Source: Lepidostoma basale (Eukaryota; Arthropoda; Insecta; Trichoptera; Lepidostomatidae). From it: DNA of 64,000 bases. Location of the stretch: contig JAHDVF020000246.1 in assembly GCA_022606425.2 (NCBI GenBank), forward strand, positions 1 through 64,000. Direction: 5' to 3'. Made by a program: the position numbers and the translations under genes. Every line of letters begins with the position of its first letter. Within the stretch, counting starts at the first letter, position 1. The notes under the pieces were generated by a model, which worked only from the letters and a program-made list of their open reading frames with translations, had not been told where the DNA came from and searched no databases. Of the stretch, positions 42,931-53,829 are shown piece by piece.

Positions 42931-43149
42931 TCACACTCGACAGCTCTCTATTGGCTCTGACTCTCGGTAATGTGTCTGCGTTATTGACCCTATTGGTTCA
43001 CGGTATACGAATCATTCTGCGGTATATCCACATTTCAATCGTCTCCATCCGGTTTATTACATTCGCGTACAGAGTGGTCATTGCCACTTTAATATAAAAT
43101 AACTGTTCTCATTATGTCAACGACTCCGGTTCTAGGTCATTCCGATTGA

Positions 43150-43264
43150 AGGATATCTATGGCTCGAAATACATTTGTTAAATAAGCAGCGCAGGACAGG
43201 GAGGTTTTCGCCGGAGTGATCGCCAACGTCGGGGGGACCTGACACGGCACAGGAAGAAGAAGAA
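43150..43264 (+). mobile_element. Family 5 LINE 3' end
   Basis: Frame reads QDREVFAGVIANVGGT then stop, followed by GACACGGCACAGGAAGAAGAAG. Same end as 3222-3240 in the other orientation. Confidence 0.7.
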
Positions 43265-43389
43265 ATAAGCAAAAAAGTGTTCTGAAAATATGTTTTTAAA
43301 TAATATTCAAATGGGAATCCACAATGTGATGCCCAATATTGAAGAGATATAATATTTTTTACATATGTTGTAAAAACATGTGTGGTAAA

Positions 43390-43775
43390 AAACAAAAACT
43401 GGTCAAAATTATAGCAAATAGATTGGAGTGACATCTCCAGACGGTTTCTAGCAATGCGGTAAATGGCGGTAGCCTTTCACATTGCGTTTAAAAGATCTTC
43501 TGCTTAATGCTTAAAATACAATCTTCATAGATGGCGTTAGTGTGTAGATTGAATATACTACCATGTAAAGGGTGGTGTTGGAGATTAACATATATACAAC
43601 TTCCAAAAATTTGTCAGACATGGTGGTCATAAGAAAAAATAAGGTGGAATGGGGAATGTTGTAATACATAAAGCGTGCGCTTAACCCGACCAATGACAGG
43701 TCATAAGTCCTGTTAACACCTTGATCAACCATATTCTGTTTCCAATTTGCATCTTCGTCTATATTGAGATACAAT
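43390..43775 (+). repeat. Solo copy of the 515-bp repeat family
   Basis: From AAATAGATTGGAGTGACATC through GGTAGCCTTTCACATTGCG, GATGGCGTTAGTG, ATACAACTTCCAAAAATTTG and CAATGACAGGTCATAAGTCC to TATTGAGATACAATTG. It lacks the GTATAC segment. Diverged from the array units but in the same order. Confidence 0.85.
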
Positions 43776-44286
43776 TGATTCTTGAGATATTATATTAGTT
43801 TAGCTATCATTCAATCAGTAAGTCATATTTTGATAACCGATAAGCAATCGCGCATTTATTCTGAGATGTATCATTTCAATATTAAAGGTAAATTGTTCTA
43901 TTATTAAGTGTTCTGTTCCCTATTTATAGCATCGAATGGATAATAACTTAAGTATCGTTAGGAGTTATTAAAAATTAATTGGTTTCTGTTAGGTATTTTA
44001 ATAATAAATACAGGTTAATTTTAGAGATGATGTGATGGATAAAATATTTAAAGGGTTGACACTTTCATTAATTATTTGACTGAAAACTAATGATAGTATC
44101 AGGCGAAATTAGTGGATCATAATTGATGTATATAATAATAAATGTGCTGATTAAACTATGAATAATATAAATATGACAGTAATCGTTTATCTCAACTTTA
44201 ATTCACGAAAATAAAATATGGTGAGTTAGTTTTGCATGTTAAAAATGAATTTAAATATAGTTGACGTATTCAGTTTTATTGTATTG
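43776..44286. other. Unassigned AT-rich sequence
   Basis: No gene or recognised repeat family. Confidence 0.35.
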
Positions 44287-44718
44287 AGAGCAGAATACTT
44301 GCGGTACAGATGAGATTCCTTAGATGTGTGTGTGTGATACAACGATATATGACGGAATTTCAAATGCTGATATAAGGAAGGAATTTAGAGCGGAAGAAAG
44401 TATACATAACATAATTATGAACGGATCACTGCATGGAACGCATGGATGATGGATAACTGGTAAGGAAAGTGTGCGTTAACGGTATGAATGGAGTACGGGT
44501 CGTGGGAGACCGAGGAAAACTCGGCATGACCAAATTTATCCAATTTTAAATGTCGGCCATGCTAGAAGTCGGAAGAATCGACGTGCGTGTATGACTCGCT
44601 GTAGAAATGTGGAGGAATCTAGAAACATATGTCAGGACAAAGTAGTGTGGCGGCTCATTCTCTCTGCCTACCCCTTTGATAAACAGCGTGATGATTTGTT
44701 GTTGTTGTTGTTGTCATT
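44287..44718 (+). pseudogene. Family 1 LINE, GTT-tail subfamily
   Basis: Starts near the MRFLRCVC block. It reads NADIRKEFRAEES, then SRGRPRKTRHDQ, RNRRACMTRCRNVEES in broken frames, ending in GTTGTTGTTGTTGTTG. It preserves the contiguous order NADIRKE-FRAEE that is split in the twin-primed copy at 56731-57311. Confidence 0.8.
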
Positions 44719-44854
44719 TAATAAAAAAAAAATCATATAATTTTGAAAATCTTCGATAAATATACCCGATAATAATAACTAACAAAACATGTATTTTAGG
44801 CAAGATAAACCATTACCACAAGACTGCTGACATTAATAAAATTACTATGTTTTT

Positions 44855-44974
44855 TATTCTCATGACATGTGATACACCACTCCAATGGCAGTGTGACAAT
44901 CACACTGCGTCGCCGGAAATCGAACTCAGAACCTTCCATGTGATAGTCATAGCACTTGCCATTCGGGCGCGATG
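44855..44974 (-). mobile_element. SINE-A copy with internal deletion
   Basis: GCAGTGTGACAATCACACTGC and a worn head (B box GAGTTCGATTTCC) remain; about 45 bp between GTGATA and CCAATGGCAG are missing. Confidence 0.75.
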
Positions 44975-45779
44975 TTCCTTTAGCGAAGTTGGGAAAGTCC
45001 TATAATGGGCGTAATATAAGATAGCTATAGGGCGCACTTATCTACGGGGTAAAAAAACATAACACATTAAAAAACAAAAATAAACTCCCAATTGACTGGT
45101 GAACGAATTTTAAATACGTAGAACCTGGATTGTTGTCATTCCATGAGATCAGGCCTACAATGGTCAATTAACCAGGTTTTCCAATTATCCATTTTTTTAT
45201 GTATCCAGATCCAGATTTTGCTATGTTTTTTTAACTAGGTTTTGTAACCACATAAATAGAAAAGCAATAAAAAAATGCAAAAAAAAATCAATAAAAAACT
45301 AATAAAAGTTTAATAAGTAAATTGTAATTGTACACACGTGCATACACATACATACAATAAATTATATTATTGTGGCTTGAAAAAATTAGTTATACGAGTA
45401 TGAGCCTGTTTCACACGTTAAAAATGTTGCACAACTCATCGCGAGATTTACCAGCTTCAATTTCTTCGATTAGTTTTAGTTTTGAGCTCAAATTAAGACC
45501 GTTATATTAACGTTTGTGGAACATTGCGATCAAAAACGGACTACCTTAGATGAGTACAGAACAAATAGTGAAGAGTTGTCAGTTTACAGAGATCGAGAAG
45601 GCAGTGCTCTCCAATTACAGAGGTTTAGGGCCAGAATGTCGAGTTTAATTAAACAGATTTATTTTTTCCAATTAAACAGGTTTTAGTGCTCCAAGGGGGT
45701 GGGACGGAATTTTTCTTCCAATTATAGAGTTTTGCCAATTAGCCAGGTTCCAATTATCAAAGTTCTACTGTATGTAGAA
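44975..45779. other. Unassigned sequence
   Basis: Repeated phrases such as CCAATTA...AGGTTTT and CCAGGTT at 45150-45770 suggest an old repeat. No gene. Confidence 0.35.
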
Positions 45780-46240
45780 TTTGGAATAATTAATCATTGA
45801 ATTACGAGAAGTGTAAGCAATATTAGTATGGATTTCTCGTGTTTGTTGACAAGACGTCAATTGATATCATCAATTCTGCATTCCTTCAATCAATTAGCAT
45901 TTGTTTCAACGTCAGACTTCTCTGTTTCAATCGTGATTGCAGCGTTTCCACACGCGTTTGGCTTTAATCACGTATCGCATTCATGCATTAATACAAAGTG
46001 CTTCTTTATCGATTTAATGTTTCCGATTAATTAACACGGTCCCAAAAGGCCCGATTGGGTGGTATTGATGAATATTGCAAGGATGGTGTACCCTCGCTAA
46101 TGAACAGGAATTAATGATGGAGCTTTAATGGATCGATCAGTCATACTGGCGACGCTGTTGTTAATTGTTCGCAATTGTATGGCTGGCGGCGTTATTAATA
46201 TCGGGAACAAAGACAGCCAACAAATGTATGCTTAATTACA
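45780..46240. other. Single-copy-looking island rich in TAAT/ATTA sites
   Basis: More balanced composition than the surroundings, no repeat signature, and many short sites of homeodomain type (ATTAATTAACACGG, TTAATGGATCGATCAG, CTTAATTAC). The 68-codon frame at 45828 shows no family. Candidate conserved non-coding element or enhancer. Confidence 0.4.
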
Positions 46241-46730
46241 AATGTTATTTTTTCGTCAGATGAAATATTGTTACACGTAATAAAAATATATTCTTATGGC
46301 AGTTGATTAAAAACTTACGTTACACTTATATAGCCCTAGCAACTGGCTAATGCTACACAAAATAATCACGTATAGTGGTATAAAGCGTGCAATGTGGCTT
46401 GTGTGATAGGTTTGCATTGGTTGGCTATGAGATGTCACCTAACTTACAGCATAGCTCTAAAAGCCAGGCGGGGCTCCTTTCTGGAAAAATATATTATATT
46501 TATAACAAATAATTTTTTTAAACATCGTTTATTTCTAGAACCGAATTTGACATCATTATAAAAACATTATAAATTTATCATGATTTTAAACATTATCCTT
46601 TTTTAAATAAATTTTTAATTAAAAAAAATCAGAAGTGAATGTGGCCATCTTGTGATTTCTTCTACGACAGACGTTTTGAAGTTCGTTGCAGTCTCCATGA
46701 ATAATCAATGATGATTTACGTATAAAAGAA
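46241..46730. other. Unassigned sequence
   Basis: No gene or family recognised. Confidence 0.35.
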
Positions 46731-46739
46731 AACGAACAA

Positions 46740-46900
46740 TTTATACCTTCGTATGAAGTACTTTATTGGTGGTGTGGCATTATTAAATATAATATTTATA
46801 CACTTTTTATTTGTTTTTAAATCACTTTATTTTGGTACAACCAACCGATCTCGCTCCCGTCGGAGTTTCGCCAAGGTTATAAAATACACTATATATAAAA
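46740..46900 (-). mobile_element. Penelope-like terminal fragment with hammerhead-like motif (family U)
   Basis: Minus strand 46838-46876 reads TTGGCGA, AA, stem CTCC/GGAG, CGAGATCGGTTGG. Downstream AAAATAAAGTGATTTAAAAAC matches the tail after 17480-17525. Confidence 0.5.
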
Positions 46901-47069
46901 TCAAAGAACAACACAATATATAAGAATATAAAATGTGGAGGGGGGAGGGATAATTAACAGAAAGTGTGTACAAGGTTAATTAGTATTGTGGCTAATGCTC
47001 ATGACGCACCGTTCTACCAAACAAATTGACCTCAAATACACTTGCTGTTTATTGTTCCTCTCCTCAAAA

Positions 47070-47126
47070 CTAACTAACTAACAAATCATCACGCCGTTTC
47101 TCCGGAGGGGTAGACAGAGAGGATGA
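47070..47126 (-). mobile_element. Family 1 LINE, minimal 3' end
   Basis: AACTAACTAACTAAC tail and CATCACGCCGTTTCTCC only, about 57 bp. An extreme 5' truncation. Confidence 0.75.
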
Positions 47127-47499
47127 AATAATACAATTATAGTTGAATTATACAATAATAATATAATTTGAAGTCCATTTTGGATACGAGATACGGTGAA
47201 TCTAAGAGCATTCTAAGCGATCATAACACTAACTTAAATGTAATGCTTAATATGGAGTATTGTCAATTAGGATCATGAGTTGGTGTTCATTGAACGTGAA
47301 GCCAATTCCGCGTTATCTTAGGTGCTCAATATTAGAAAATGATTTGAGGCTTTCTGTGCAAGAACACTCACAACTGGGGTTCTAACAGTATGTAACTACA
47401 GAATAAATTACCAGGGATACTTATTTACTTGCTTCAGATAGCCGTACAACTTTCGAAAGTATAACTATCTTTAATGGTGTTATTCCTAACTCCTTGACC
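47127..47499. other. Unassigned sequence
   Basis: No gene or family recognised. Confidence 0.3.
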
Positions 47500-47760
47500 T
47501 TGTGCTTTTGCTTCCAGCAGTCACCTTTCCCAGTTAAACACATTAGTCAGAACATTATACATGATGCCTTTTTAAGACCTTCCTAAGAGTTTTACTCTGG
47601 TTAGTCTAAACACGACAGGTTGTTTATTGCTCTGGTCTCTTCGACTCGATATGCGTGAAAAATCTATGCTAGGCGACTGGCTCTCACGGTGCTTATTGTA
47701 AAGGGCTTCTGTGTCATTTTGCAGATCTCTTGATTGCATCTATGGGTTCAAGTTCCCGCT
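47500..47760 (-). mobile_element. LINE C-terminal fragment (family 9)
   Basis: Minus strand CACCGTGAGAGCCAGTCGCC and CGAGTCGAAGAGACCAGAGC match 33080-33160. Frames are broken. Confidence 0.5.
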
Positions 47761-48074
47761 GCAACACTAGATCATTGTTTAGATCCAAATCTCACCAGGG
47801 ATACAATATCTTTTTGTATTAAAAGCTATTATAAATATGTTTAGAAACATGCCAATCGGCTTTTATAAACTGCGATAAATAAAAGAATATCTCTCAGTTG
47901 CCAATGTTTACATAAACAAAACAAAAACTTCTTATTACATACCCTTTTGTTTATTTCACCTTTCGTTCTTTCAACAGAATCACTAAAATAATAGTAAATA
48001 TGATATTTTATTGCTATATAAAACCTAATAATGCATTTAAATATGAAAGTCGAGATTTGAATTTATCGCCTTAC

Positions 48075-48315
48075 TTTTCTTATTATTATTTTTATAGGTC
48101 TGAAGACCTGGTTGCATAGCCGTTCTTCTGGAATGAGAACTGCCGATTATTTCGCCATCTTTTCGATGGTCGGCCACGTGATTGGGAATATTTCGGTAGA
48201 CTATCTCGGTCGTCTTCTCGGGATCCTGTTTTCTGACATACTGAATATATGCTCATTCCAGTATCTTCTCCTTTAACGCCCCCATTTGACAATATCTTTT
48301 CCAATTTATCAAGAA
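48075..48315 (-). mobile_element. Family 2-related LINE fragment
   Basis: Minus strand 48092-48304 gives KLEKILSNGGVKGEDTGMSI and QSRGRPSKRWRNNRQFSFQK, comparable with the VEDVVRWGRQRRRYW...GRPPKRW order of family 2 but well diverged. Confidence 0.6.
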
Positions 48316-48464
48316 TTTTAATTCAAATTAAAGTAAATAAACATCATATACATAATTAAATCGTGTAGTTGAAAAATCTAAGTTCTTCTTTTTAATGCAC
48401 AAAAGGATAATAGGAGGTTTTACTTCGTGGCTTGTTGATATTAGTCCCATGCAGAAACTATGAC

Positions 48465-48598
48465 TTAGTAGAAGTACAGGGAAAAGAACGCCTAGCTCCT
48501 AATCTATAAGACTTGGGTTTAATCCTCGAGACAATCTGAGATTGTACAAACATTGAAATACCATTGATTAAAATCATTGGTATTTAGCTTGAATGGGG
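48465..48598 (+). mobile_element. SINE-B copy
   Basis: Head GAACGCCTAGCTCCTAATC and a B box GGTTTAATCC followed by TCGAGACAATCTGAGATT. The 3' part GATTAAAATCATTGGTATTT matches 39020-39060 in reverse. Confidence 0.55.
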
Positions 48599-48689
48599 AG
48601 TTTTTTTTATGATGTGCTTATTCCCAAATGTCAGCCTGTCAACCTGAAACGTCAAAATCGTCCTTTTGAATTAATTAAATTACGCTTTG

Positions 48690-48750
48690 TATTTTCAAAA
48701 CAATTTATTTTACTTTTAACAGACATGTTTCGGCTGTGACACAACGTGGG
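48690..48750 (-). mobile_element. Hairpin motif remnant (family N)
   Basis: Minus strand GTTGTGTCACAGC stem then CGAAACATGTCTGTTAAAAG; the 5' core has decayed to TTCCCAC. Compare 52926-52966. Confidence 0.45.
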
Positions 48751-49626
48751 AACTGATTAAAAGGGGTGAAGTTAGCCTAGGAGGGGGAGTAAATTTTTAT
48801 CCATATATCGTCCTGATGAGGTTTGGATCCAAGCAAAATGCGTTGGAATTAATTATAATAATCATACCATGGTTAAAAAAAAAGTTTTTATTATTTTATA
48901 TAGATACAAGCTAATAATAAAATTTAAAAATATCTAACCTCAGAGTGAGTGCTCCATACGAAAATTTGAAATTAAATTTGTTTAGATTTTTATTGTATTT
49001 TCAATATTTTTAATGGATCTATTTTTTTAATGTAAATATAAGAAATGTTGCTTTGTAATATTTGAAATTAAACATTATTCTATATAAAATATTCAGAATT
49101 TCTTCTCAGATAAAAAGTTGTGTGAAGAAATAAAACCTGTTCAGTGTTGTTGAGTATTGAGATAAGAATTTCCAAGGAAAATTGAAAAGTTTATATTATC
49201 GGTGGCGATGATTTCTGTTACCAATGTTTACCAATAAAAATGTAAATTAAAGGTCGTAATAAAACGCTCCCACACCTACCCTCAGATTTTGGTTCACCCA
49301 CAAAAAGGTTAAGAACCCTATTCGGATTCTTAATTTAGTATTCATGGTATCGAGCACACAGGCGAATTTAAGATTTAACGTCTTGCTTTGCAGAAGCTAG
49401 AGTTATAGTTGCGTGGTTTTATAACTAATTACTTAGGGATTCATGAATAAACAATAAACTGCATGACCCTTTGGTTTATGGCTGGTTTCAGGGTTACCTC
49501 TGGCATTTGAGGTAAAAAGAATGCTGCCAACGAGAGAATACTTTGTTTATTACATGAATAGCTTCGGCATTCTCAGTATTAACGATCTCCTTTGAAAGCT
49601 AATAGTTGCCTCAATATTGATGTTGT
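48751..49626. other. Unassigned sequence
   Basis: No gene or family recognised; 49260-49560 has mixed composition. Confidence 0.35.
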
Positions 49627-49637
49627 GACTTTTATAT

Positions 49638-49941
49638 GAGGAAAATGAGGACATAAAAGTCAGGACAAAGGTTTCCGATGTTATCAAGATGGCTGCAACC
49701 CTTAAGTGGCGATGGGCGGGACATGTCCCTCGTGATCCAGATGAAAAGTGGACAAGGCGACTGCTATGCTGGTGGCCAAGGACGGCAAAGCGTGGAATTG
49801 GGCGCCCACAGTTGCGTTGGCGCGACGATATCCGGAGAAGTGCGGGAAGTGCCTGGATGCGGATCGCTCAGAATAAAAGAGAATGGAAAATGCGAGAGGA
49901 GGCCTACGTCCAGGAGTGGACGGTCAATACATGCTGAAGAA
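49638..49941 (+). pseudogene. Family 4 (RTE-like) LINE, 11-bp target duplication
   Basis: GACTTTTATAT at 49627-49637 and 49942-49952 defines a 304-bp insertion. The frame is intact from the truncation to the native stop: IKVRTKVSDVIKMAATLKWR, WAGHVPRDPDEKWTRRLL, RGIGRPQLRWRDDIRRSAG, AWMRIAQNKREWKMREEAY, then stop and a GAAGAAG tail. The open frame and exact target duplication suggest a relatively young copy. Confidence 0.9.
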
Positions 49942-50039
49942 GACTTTTATATTATCGCTTAGAAATATACCCTATATAAAGGTTAATCCTACTAAAATTA
50001 ATCCTAATTTTGTACACAAAAAGCAGTTGTAGACCTATG

Positions 50040-50330
50040 TGGTCTGTTCTCCAGAGTGTTACTCCTCCTGTGAGGTAGACTCCCAGCTGTCCTTTCATCT
50101 TTTATGAGGTCTTCTACGGACGAGTCCCATGAGGCTGATTATGGAATGCAATATAAGGGACTCTGGTGGTTCCAATTATTTGAACATGACCGTATCAGTC
50201 TTTTTTTCGTTGTCTGCTCCATATTATAATATCTTCAACCGCACATATCTCTCTTATTCTGTAGTTCCTCACGCGATCTCTCAGTGTCTTGTCTGCTATC
50301 GTCCTCAGTGTCTTGCCTGTTATCGTCCTC
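50040..50330 (-). mobile_element. Family 2 LINE fragment with a 24-bp duplication
   Basis: Minus strand reads LRDRVRNYRIREICAVEDII, IWSRQRKKD and HGTRP blocks. CTCAGTGTCTTGTCTGCTATCGTC-type sequence at 50280 is repeated in tandem, so the ADKTLR / AGKTLR codons occur twice. Confidence 0.7.
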
Positions 50331-50514
50331 AGTGGTATATACTATATATAAATTTATGTACTCTCAGTTCCATTCCTTTTTTAAATTACTTATATTTCAT
50401 TTACAAAAAAAGTAAATTTTGATTGAATGAGTTTCCAAATTTTCTTTCTGTGGTTTGACACATGGATGAAGGTAAAGAAAACAAACATAGTAAACGGATT
50501 TTAAAATAGATTAA

Positions 50515-50580
50515 AACAGAGGAAAACGTGGCATGATCAAATCAATCAATCGAGATGGCGTGATGGTTAGTTAGTTAGTT
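50515..50580 (+). mobile_element. Family 1 LINE, deleted 3' end
   Basis: GAGGAAAACGTGGCATGATC (RKTWHDQ) is joined almost directly to GGCGTGATGGTTAGTTAG; about 150 bp in between are missing. Confidence 0.75.
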
Positions 50581-50884
50581 TTCAAAATTTTAATACAATA
50601 TATATTTTTTTATTTTCATTTTAAAAAATAAACGTCTTCAAGAAATTCGACAATTTTTTTTACTTTAATCAATTGATAATCCTTAACAGAGGATAATAAT
50701 ACTCATGTTATTAAACTTTACATATTTAATATTCATGAAAAACATATTACTTTAAAGTTTTGTGCTAGTATTTTGTCAAAAGCAATACTCACATTAAAAA
50801 AATATTATAATACAATATTTCCAGATAACAAATGTAAAATGAATAATTAATATAGAATTTTACAACACTGGTCAAACATTGATT

Positions 50885-51185
50885 AATCTTCTTTATCTTT
50901 CTCTTGTTCTAGGTCGAATGATCCGTTGTGACGGTGAGCTGTCCTGGGATGATGTCGTCCAGTTATCCTTCGGTCTCTCCAGCTGCCTTGCTGGTAATAT
51001 CTTACTGCTGGAGTAATACTTTTAAGCAATTTTAGTATTTTACATGTGGTCTATACGATCCCTCCAGAAGCTTCTTTCGTTGCCTCTCTATGTCTTCAAC
51101 ACCACTGACAGATCATTTCTGATCCGATCTCTAAGAGTTATTTTTGCGATGGAGCATAGGTTTTTTTTTCTGTCACTCTGAGTAG
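50885..51185 (-). mobile_element. Family 3 LINE fragment
   Basis: Antisense of the family 3 C-terminus (CTGTCCTGGGATGATG, TGATCCGATCTCTAAGAG), tail worn to CTTCTTTATCTTTCTC. Frames are broken. Confidence 0.7.
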
Positions 51186-51720
51186 GTTTTTTATCCCGTT
51201 TTCATCTTGTCTCACTTCTTTCCCGCTGTTAAAATAGGCTGAACTCATATCTTTAATATATCAATTAAGAATAAGTCAAAATATTATAGTTTTTGTTTAA
51301 CTTTTCTAATTTGTTTTTTTTTTATGACAAGAAAATTGTTAATAAATTCCTCTAGAAAAGGCCTCTAATAGTTTAATTTCATTATAGAATTAAATTTCAT
51401 ATTGAATTTAATACAATTTACTCAAAAAATATACATAAACATTACAGAATAATATCAATTCCAAATCGTTAATAATCACAATATACAAAATAATAATAAA
51501 AATTAAAAAAAAAAGAAATTCAAATAATACAATAAGAAAACAAACAGAAGACAATTAAAAAATATATTCGAGAACAATTTAGTAAAAATAAACATTGTTG
51601 TACAATAAGAAGAGAAGCAAATAGCAATTTAATACATAAGAGATAGATGCTTCCTGAAGCAATTAAAATAAACGTAAACATAAACTTTATCTAAAATACT
51701 CGTTTAAACACCTTTACATA
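51186..51720. other. Unassigned AT-rich sequence
   Basis: Very AT-rich; no gene or family recognised. Confidence 0.35.
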
Positions 51721-51980
51721 TCGCACCGTAAGTGTAAAACCGAAACAAGTGCAAATATACAGTTTTGAGATATGGGAGTTTAAAGACTTCATATTGCTTG
51801 GAAAAACGTTTTTTTTTAAATAAACCAATGATTTTCGGTTTATAGGTATATTACTTTAAACTGAAAATCATTGGTTTATTAAAAAAAAAAACAGTTTTTG
51901 CAAGCAATATAAAATCTTTAAACTCCCATATCTCCAAACTGTATATTTGCACTTGTTTCGGTTTTACACGCACGGTGCGA
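51721..51980. mobile_element. 260-bp foldback element
   Basis: Begins TCGCACCGT and ends ACGGTGCGA. The two halves are nearly perfect reverse complements along their whole length, including CGAAACAAGTGCAAATATAC and GGAGTTTAAAGACTTCATA. TA lies on both sides, a possible TA target duplication. A second copy is at 62504-63107. Confidence 0.85.
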
Positions 51981-52242
51981 TATATAAAAACTGGTTATTC
52001 ACTGCAACCTAGCGTCGCCCCATCTTCCATGGAATAAACATTTGTTGCATTAGAGTATTTTTATCGCTTTCCATATCATAAACAAACAAGTCTAGTTTTC
52101 AACAGTTTAAATTAGAATCAATACAAATATACAATTTTTCATGTCAATAAATAACAAAGCACTAGAGATACGATTGCACTGATCCTGCAATAATATTATT
52201 TAAAAAGCAAATGTAAATATCGTATAAACGGTACAGAGTAAC

Positions 52243-52294
52243 TAACTAACTAACTTACCATCACGCCGTCTCCCCGAAAGGGTAGGCAGAAAGA
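52243..52294 (-). mobile_element. Family 1 LINE, minimal 3' end
   Basis: AACTAACTAACTAACTTACC tail and the SAYPFGET end only. Confidence 0.75.
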
Positions 52295-52426
52295 AAAATT
52301 ATGATATTTTGAAACGATCGTTAAAGATTCACTAAAATGATTCATGCAAGTGGTATAAATTGGGAAGAAAAGCGACCATTGAGAAAGACGGGTATTGAAA
52401 AATTTTTCTTCAACGGATCACGTAAA

Positions 52427-52857
52427 AAACTAACTAACTAACCATCACGCTGACTCTCCGAAGGGGTAGGCAGAAATAATGGACTGCCACACTTTTCTTT
52501 CCTGACACATTTCTCTCGCTTCCTCACAATTAATACATCGTGTCATACACGCGCGTCGATTTCTACGACTCCCCACGTTGCCGACATTAAATATTGAATT
52601 TATTTGATCGTGCCACGTTTTCCTCGGTCTTCCTCTTTTTCTAGTTCCATTTACGTCGTTAACATATACTTTTTTACCATTCTTTCTTAATTTATTCTTT
52701 TCATATGTCCAAATCATCTAATGATCCTTTCATTATTTCGTTCATACCACCATCATTCGTACCGCATTCACTTCTTATATGCACAATCGTCTAAGAGATC
52801 TCATTTCAACTGCATTTATTCTACTTTCATCCTTCTTTTGACAGTTCCATGCTTAGC
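52427..52857 (-). pseudogene. Family 1 LINE with internal deletion
   Basis: Open minus frame 52445-52717 gives KKVYVNDVNGTRKRGRPRK, RRNRRACMTRCINCEEARE and QSIISAYPFGES. Upstream, at about 52783, roughly 60 bp are missing before the RINAVEMRSLR block. GTTA tail. Confidence 0.85.
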
Positions 52858-53085
52858 TTCGAATTCACTTTGTGTTGTAGATTTATATTCGAATAAATAT
52901 AACTATAACAGTTTATTACATTTTTCACAGACATGTTTCGGTTATGACGTAACCTTTTTCAATGTACAAATTTTTGAGGTATAAACTTTTTATTGTATAA
53001 AATTTCAATGAATACATTCTTTAAAATTGTTTACATTGTAAAAGCTTATGTCATAACCGAAACATTCCTGTAAAAGTGTTATTAA
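52858..53085. mobile_element. Penelope-like fragment, inverted motif pair (family N)
   Basis: Minus motif 52926-52966: possible outer stem ACA/TGT, TTGAAAAA in place of CTGANGAW, stem GGTTA/TAACC, GAAACATGTC. Plus partial motif at 53044-53072 (TCATAACCGAAACATTCC). Downstream on minus, CTACAACACAAAGTGA at 52862-52880 is the start of the block before the ATG seen at 17815, here cut off by the family 1 copy. Confidence 0.55.
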
Positions 53086-53184
53086 AATATAATAAATGCA
53101 GTTAAATTTATTTAAATTATTTATGTGTTCATTTATCTTAGCTAATGTAAGTATTCTTAAAAATTTGTTTAATTTTTTAAAGAA

Positions 53185-53805
53185 AACTTCTTCTTCTTCT
53201 TCCTCTTAGTTAAGGTCGTATGACCTGTTTGTAACGGTGGGCTGTCCTGGGATGATGACGTCCAGCCATCTCTCCATCTCTTCGGCAGCCTTCCTGGTAA
53301 TCTCTTACTGCTTGGGTTTTCATCTTTAACAAGTTTTCCAATTCTTGTATTCTCGATACGTTCCACGTGGTCTCTCCAAAAGCGCCTTCTGCTTCTTCCC
53401 CATCTCACCATGTCCTCAACACCACAGACCTTACCTTATCGTTTCATTTCTGATCCGATCTCTGAGGGTTTTGCCTGCGATGGAGCGTAGGTTTCGCATT
53501 TCTGCTACTCTAAGAAGATTCTTAGTTCTATTGGTATCGGCTCTGATCTCTATTCCATACGTCGCGTCATGACGGGGCGGACGCATGCCTTGTATATCTT
53601 GACTTAACTTTCGGTTAGCTAAATTTGTTCCTCCATATGGTGTCGCGCAAGCAGCCAGCCACGGCTGTCGAATTGTTGGTTTGTGCTCGCACCTCGTCAT
53701 ATAGGTCACTGTAGCTACCGATCTCTATGCCTAGGTAAGTGAATCGCATGACTTGCTCAATAGGTGTGATATCTATATAAAAAGAGCCTCTCAGATATCA
53801 ATAGG
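53185..53805 (-). pseudogene. Family 3 LINE, longest copy
   Basis: Minus strand, 5' to 3': TPIEQVMRFTYLGIEIGSYS, DLYDEVRAQTNNSTAVAG, CLRDTIWRNKFS, then GIEIRADTNRTKNLLRVAEM, RNLRSIAGKTLRDRIRNETI, and in another frame MVRWGRSRRRFWRDHVERI and SKRLPGRLPKRWRDGWTSSS. GAA tail at 53187-53202. Same domain order as family 2, so the two are related. Several frameshifts. Confidence 0.85.
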
Positions 53806-53829
53806 TGTGATATCTGAGAGGCTCTTTTT
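53779..53829. repeat. Perfect 22-bp-arm hairpin at LINE 5' junction
   Basis: 53779-53800 and 53808-53829 are exact reverse complements around ATAGGTG. TCAATAGGTGTGATATCT is also present as a direct repeat at 53753 and 53798. The structure sits at the 5' truncation of the family 3 copy. Confidence 0.85.

Noticed and set aside
45828..46034. 68-codon plus frame starting at a good ATG
   Set aside because: Short, no family and lies in an AT/TA-site-rich island better explained as non-coding.
53345..53709. Plus-strand frame over the family 3 region
   Set aside because: The minus strand gives the conserved LINE blocks; the plus frame is its shadow.
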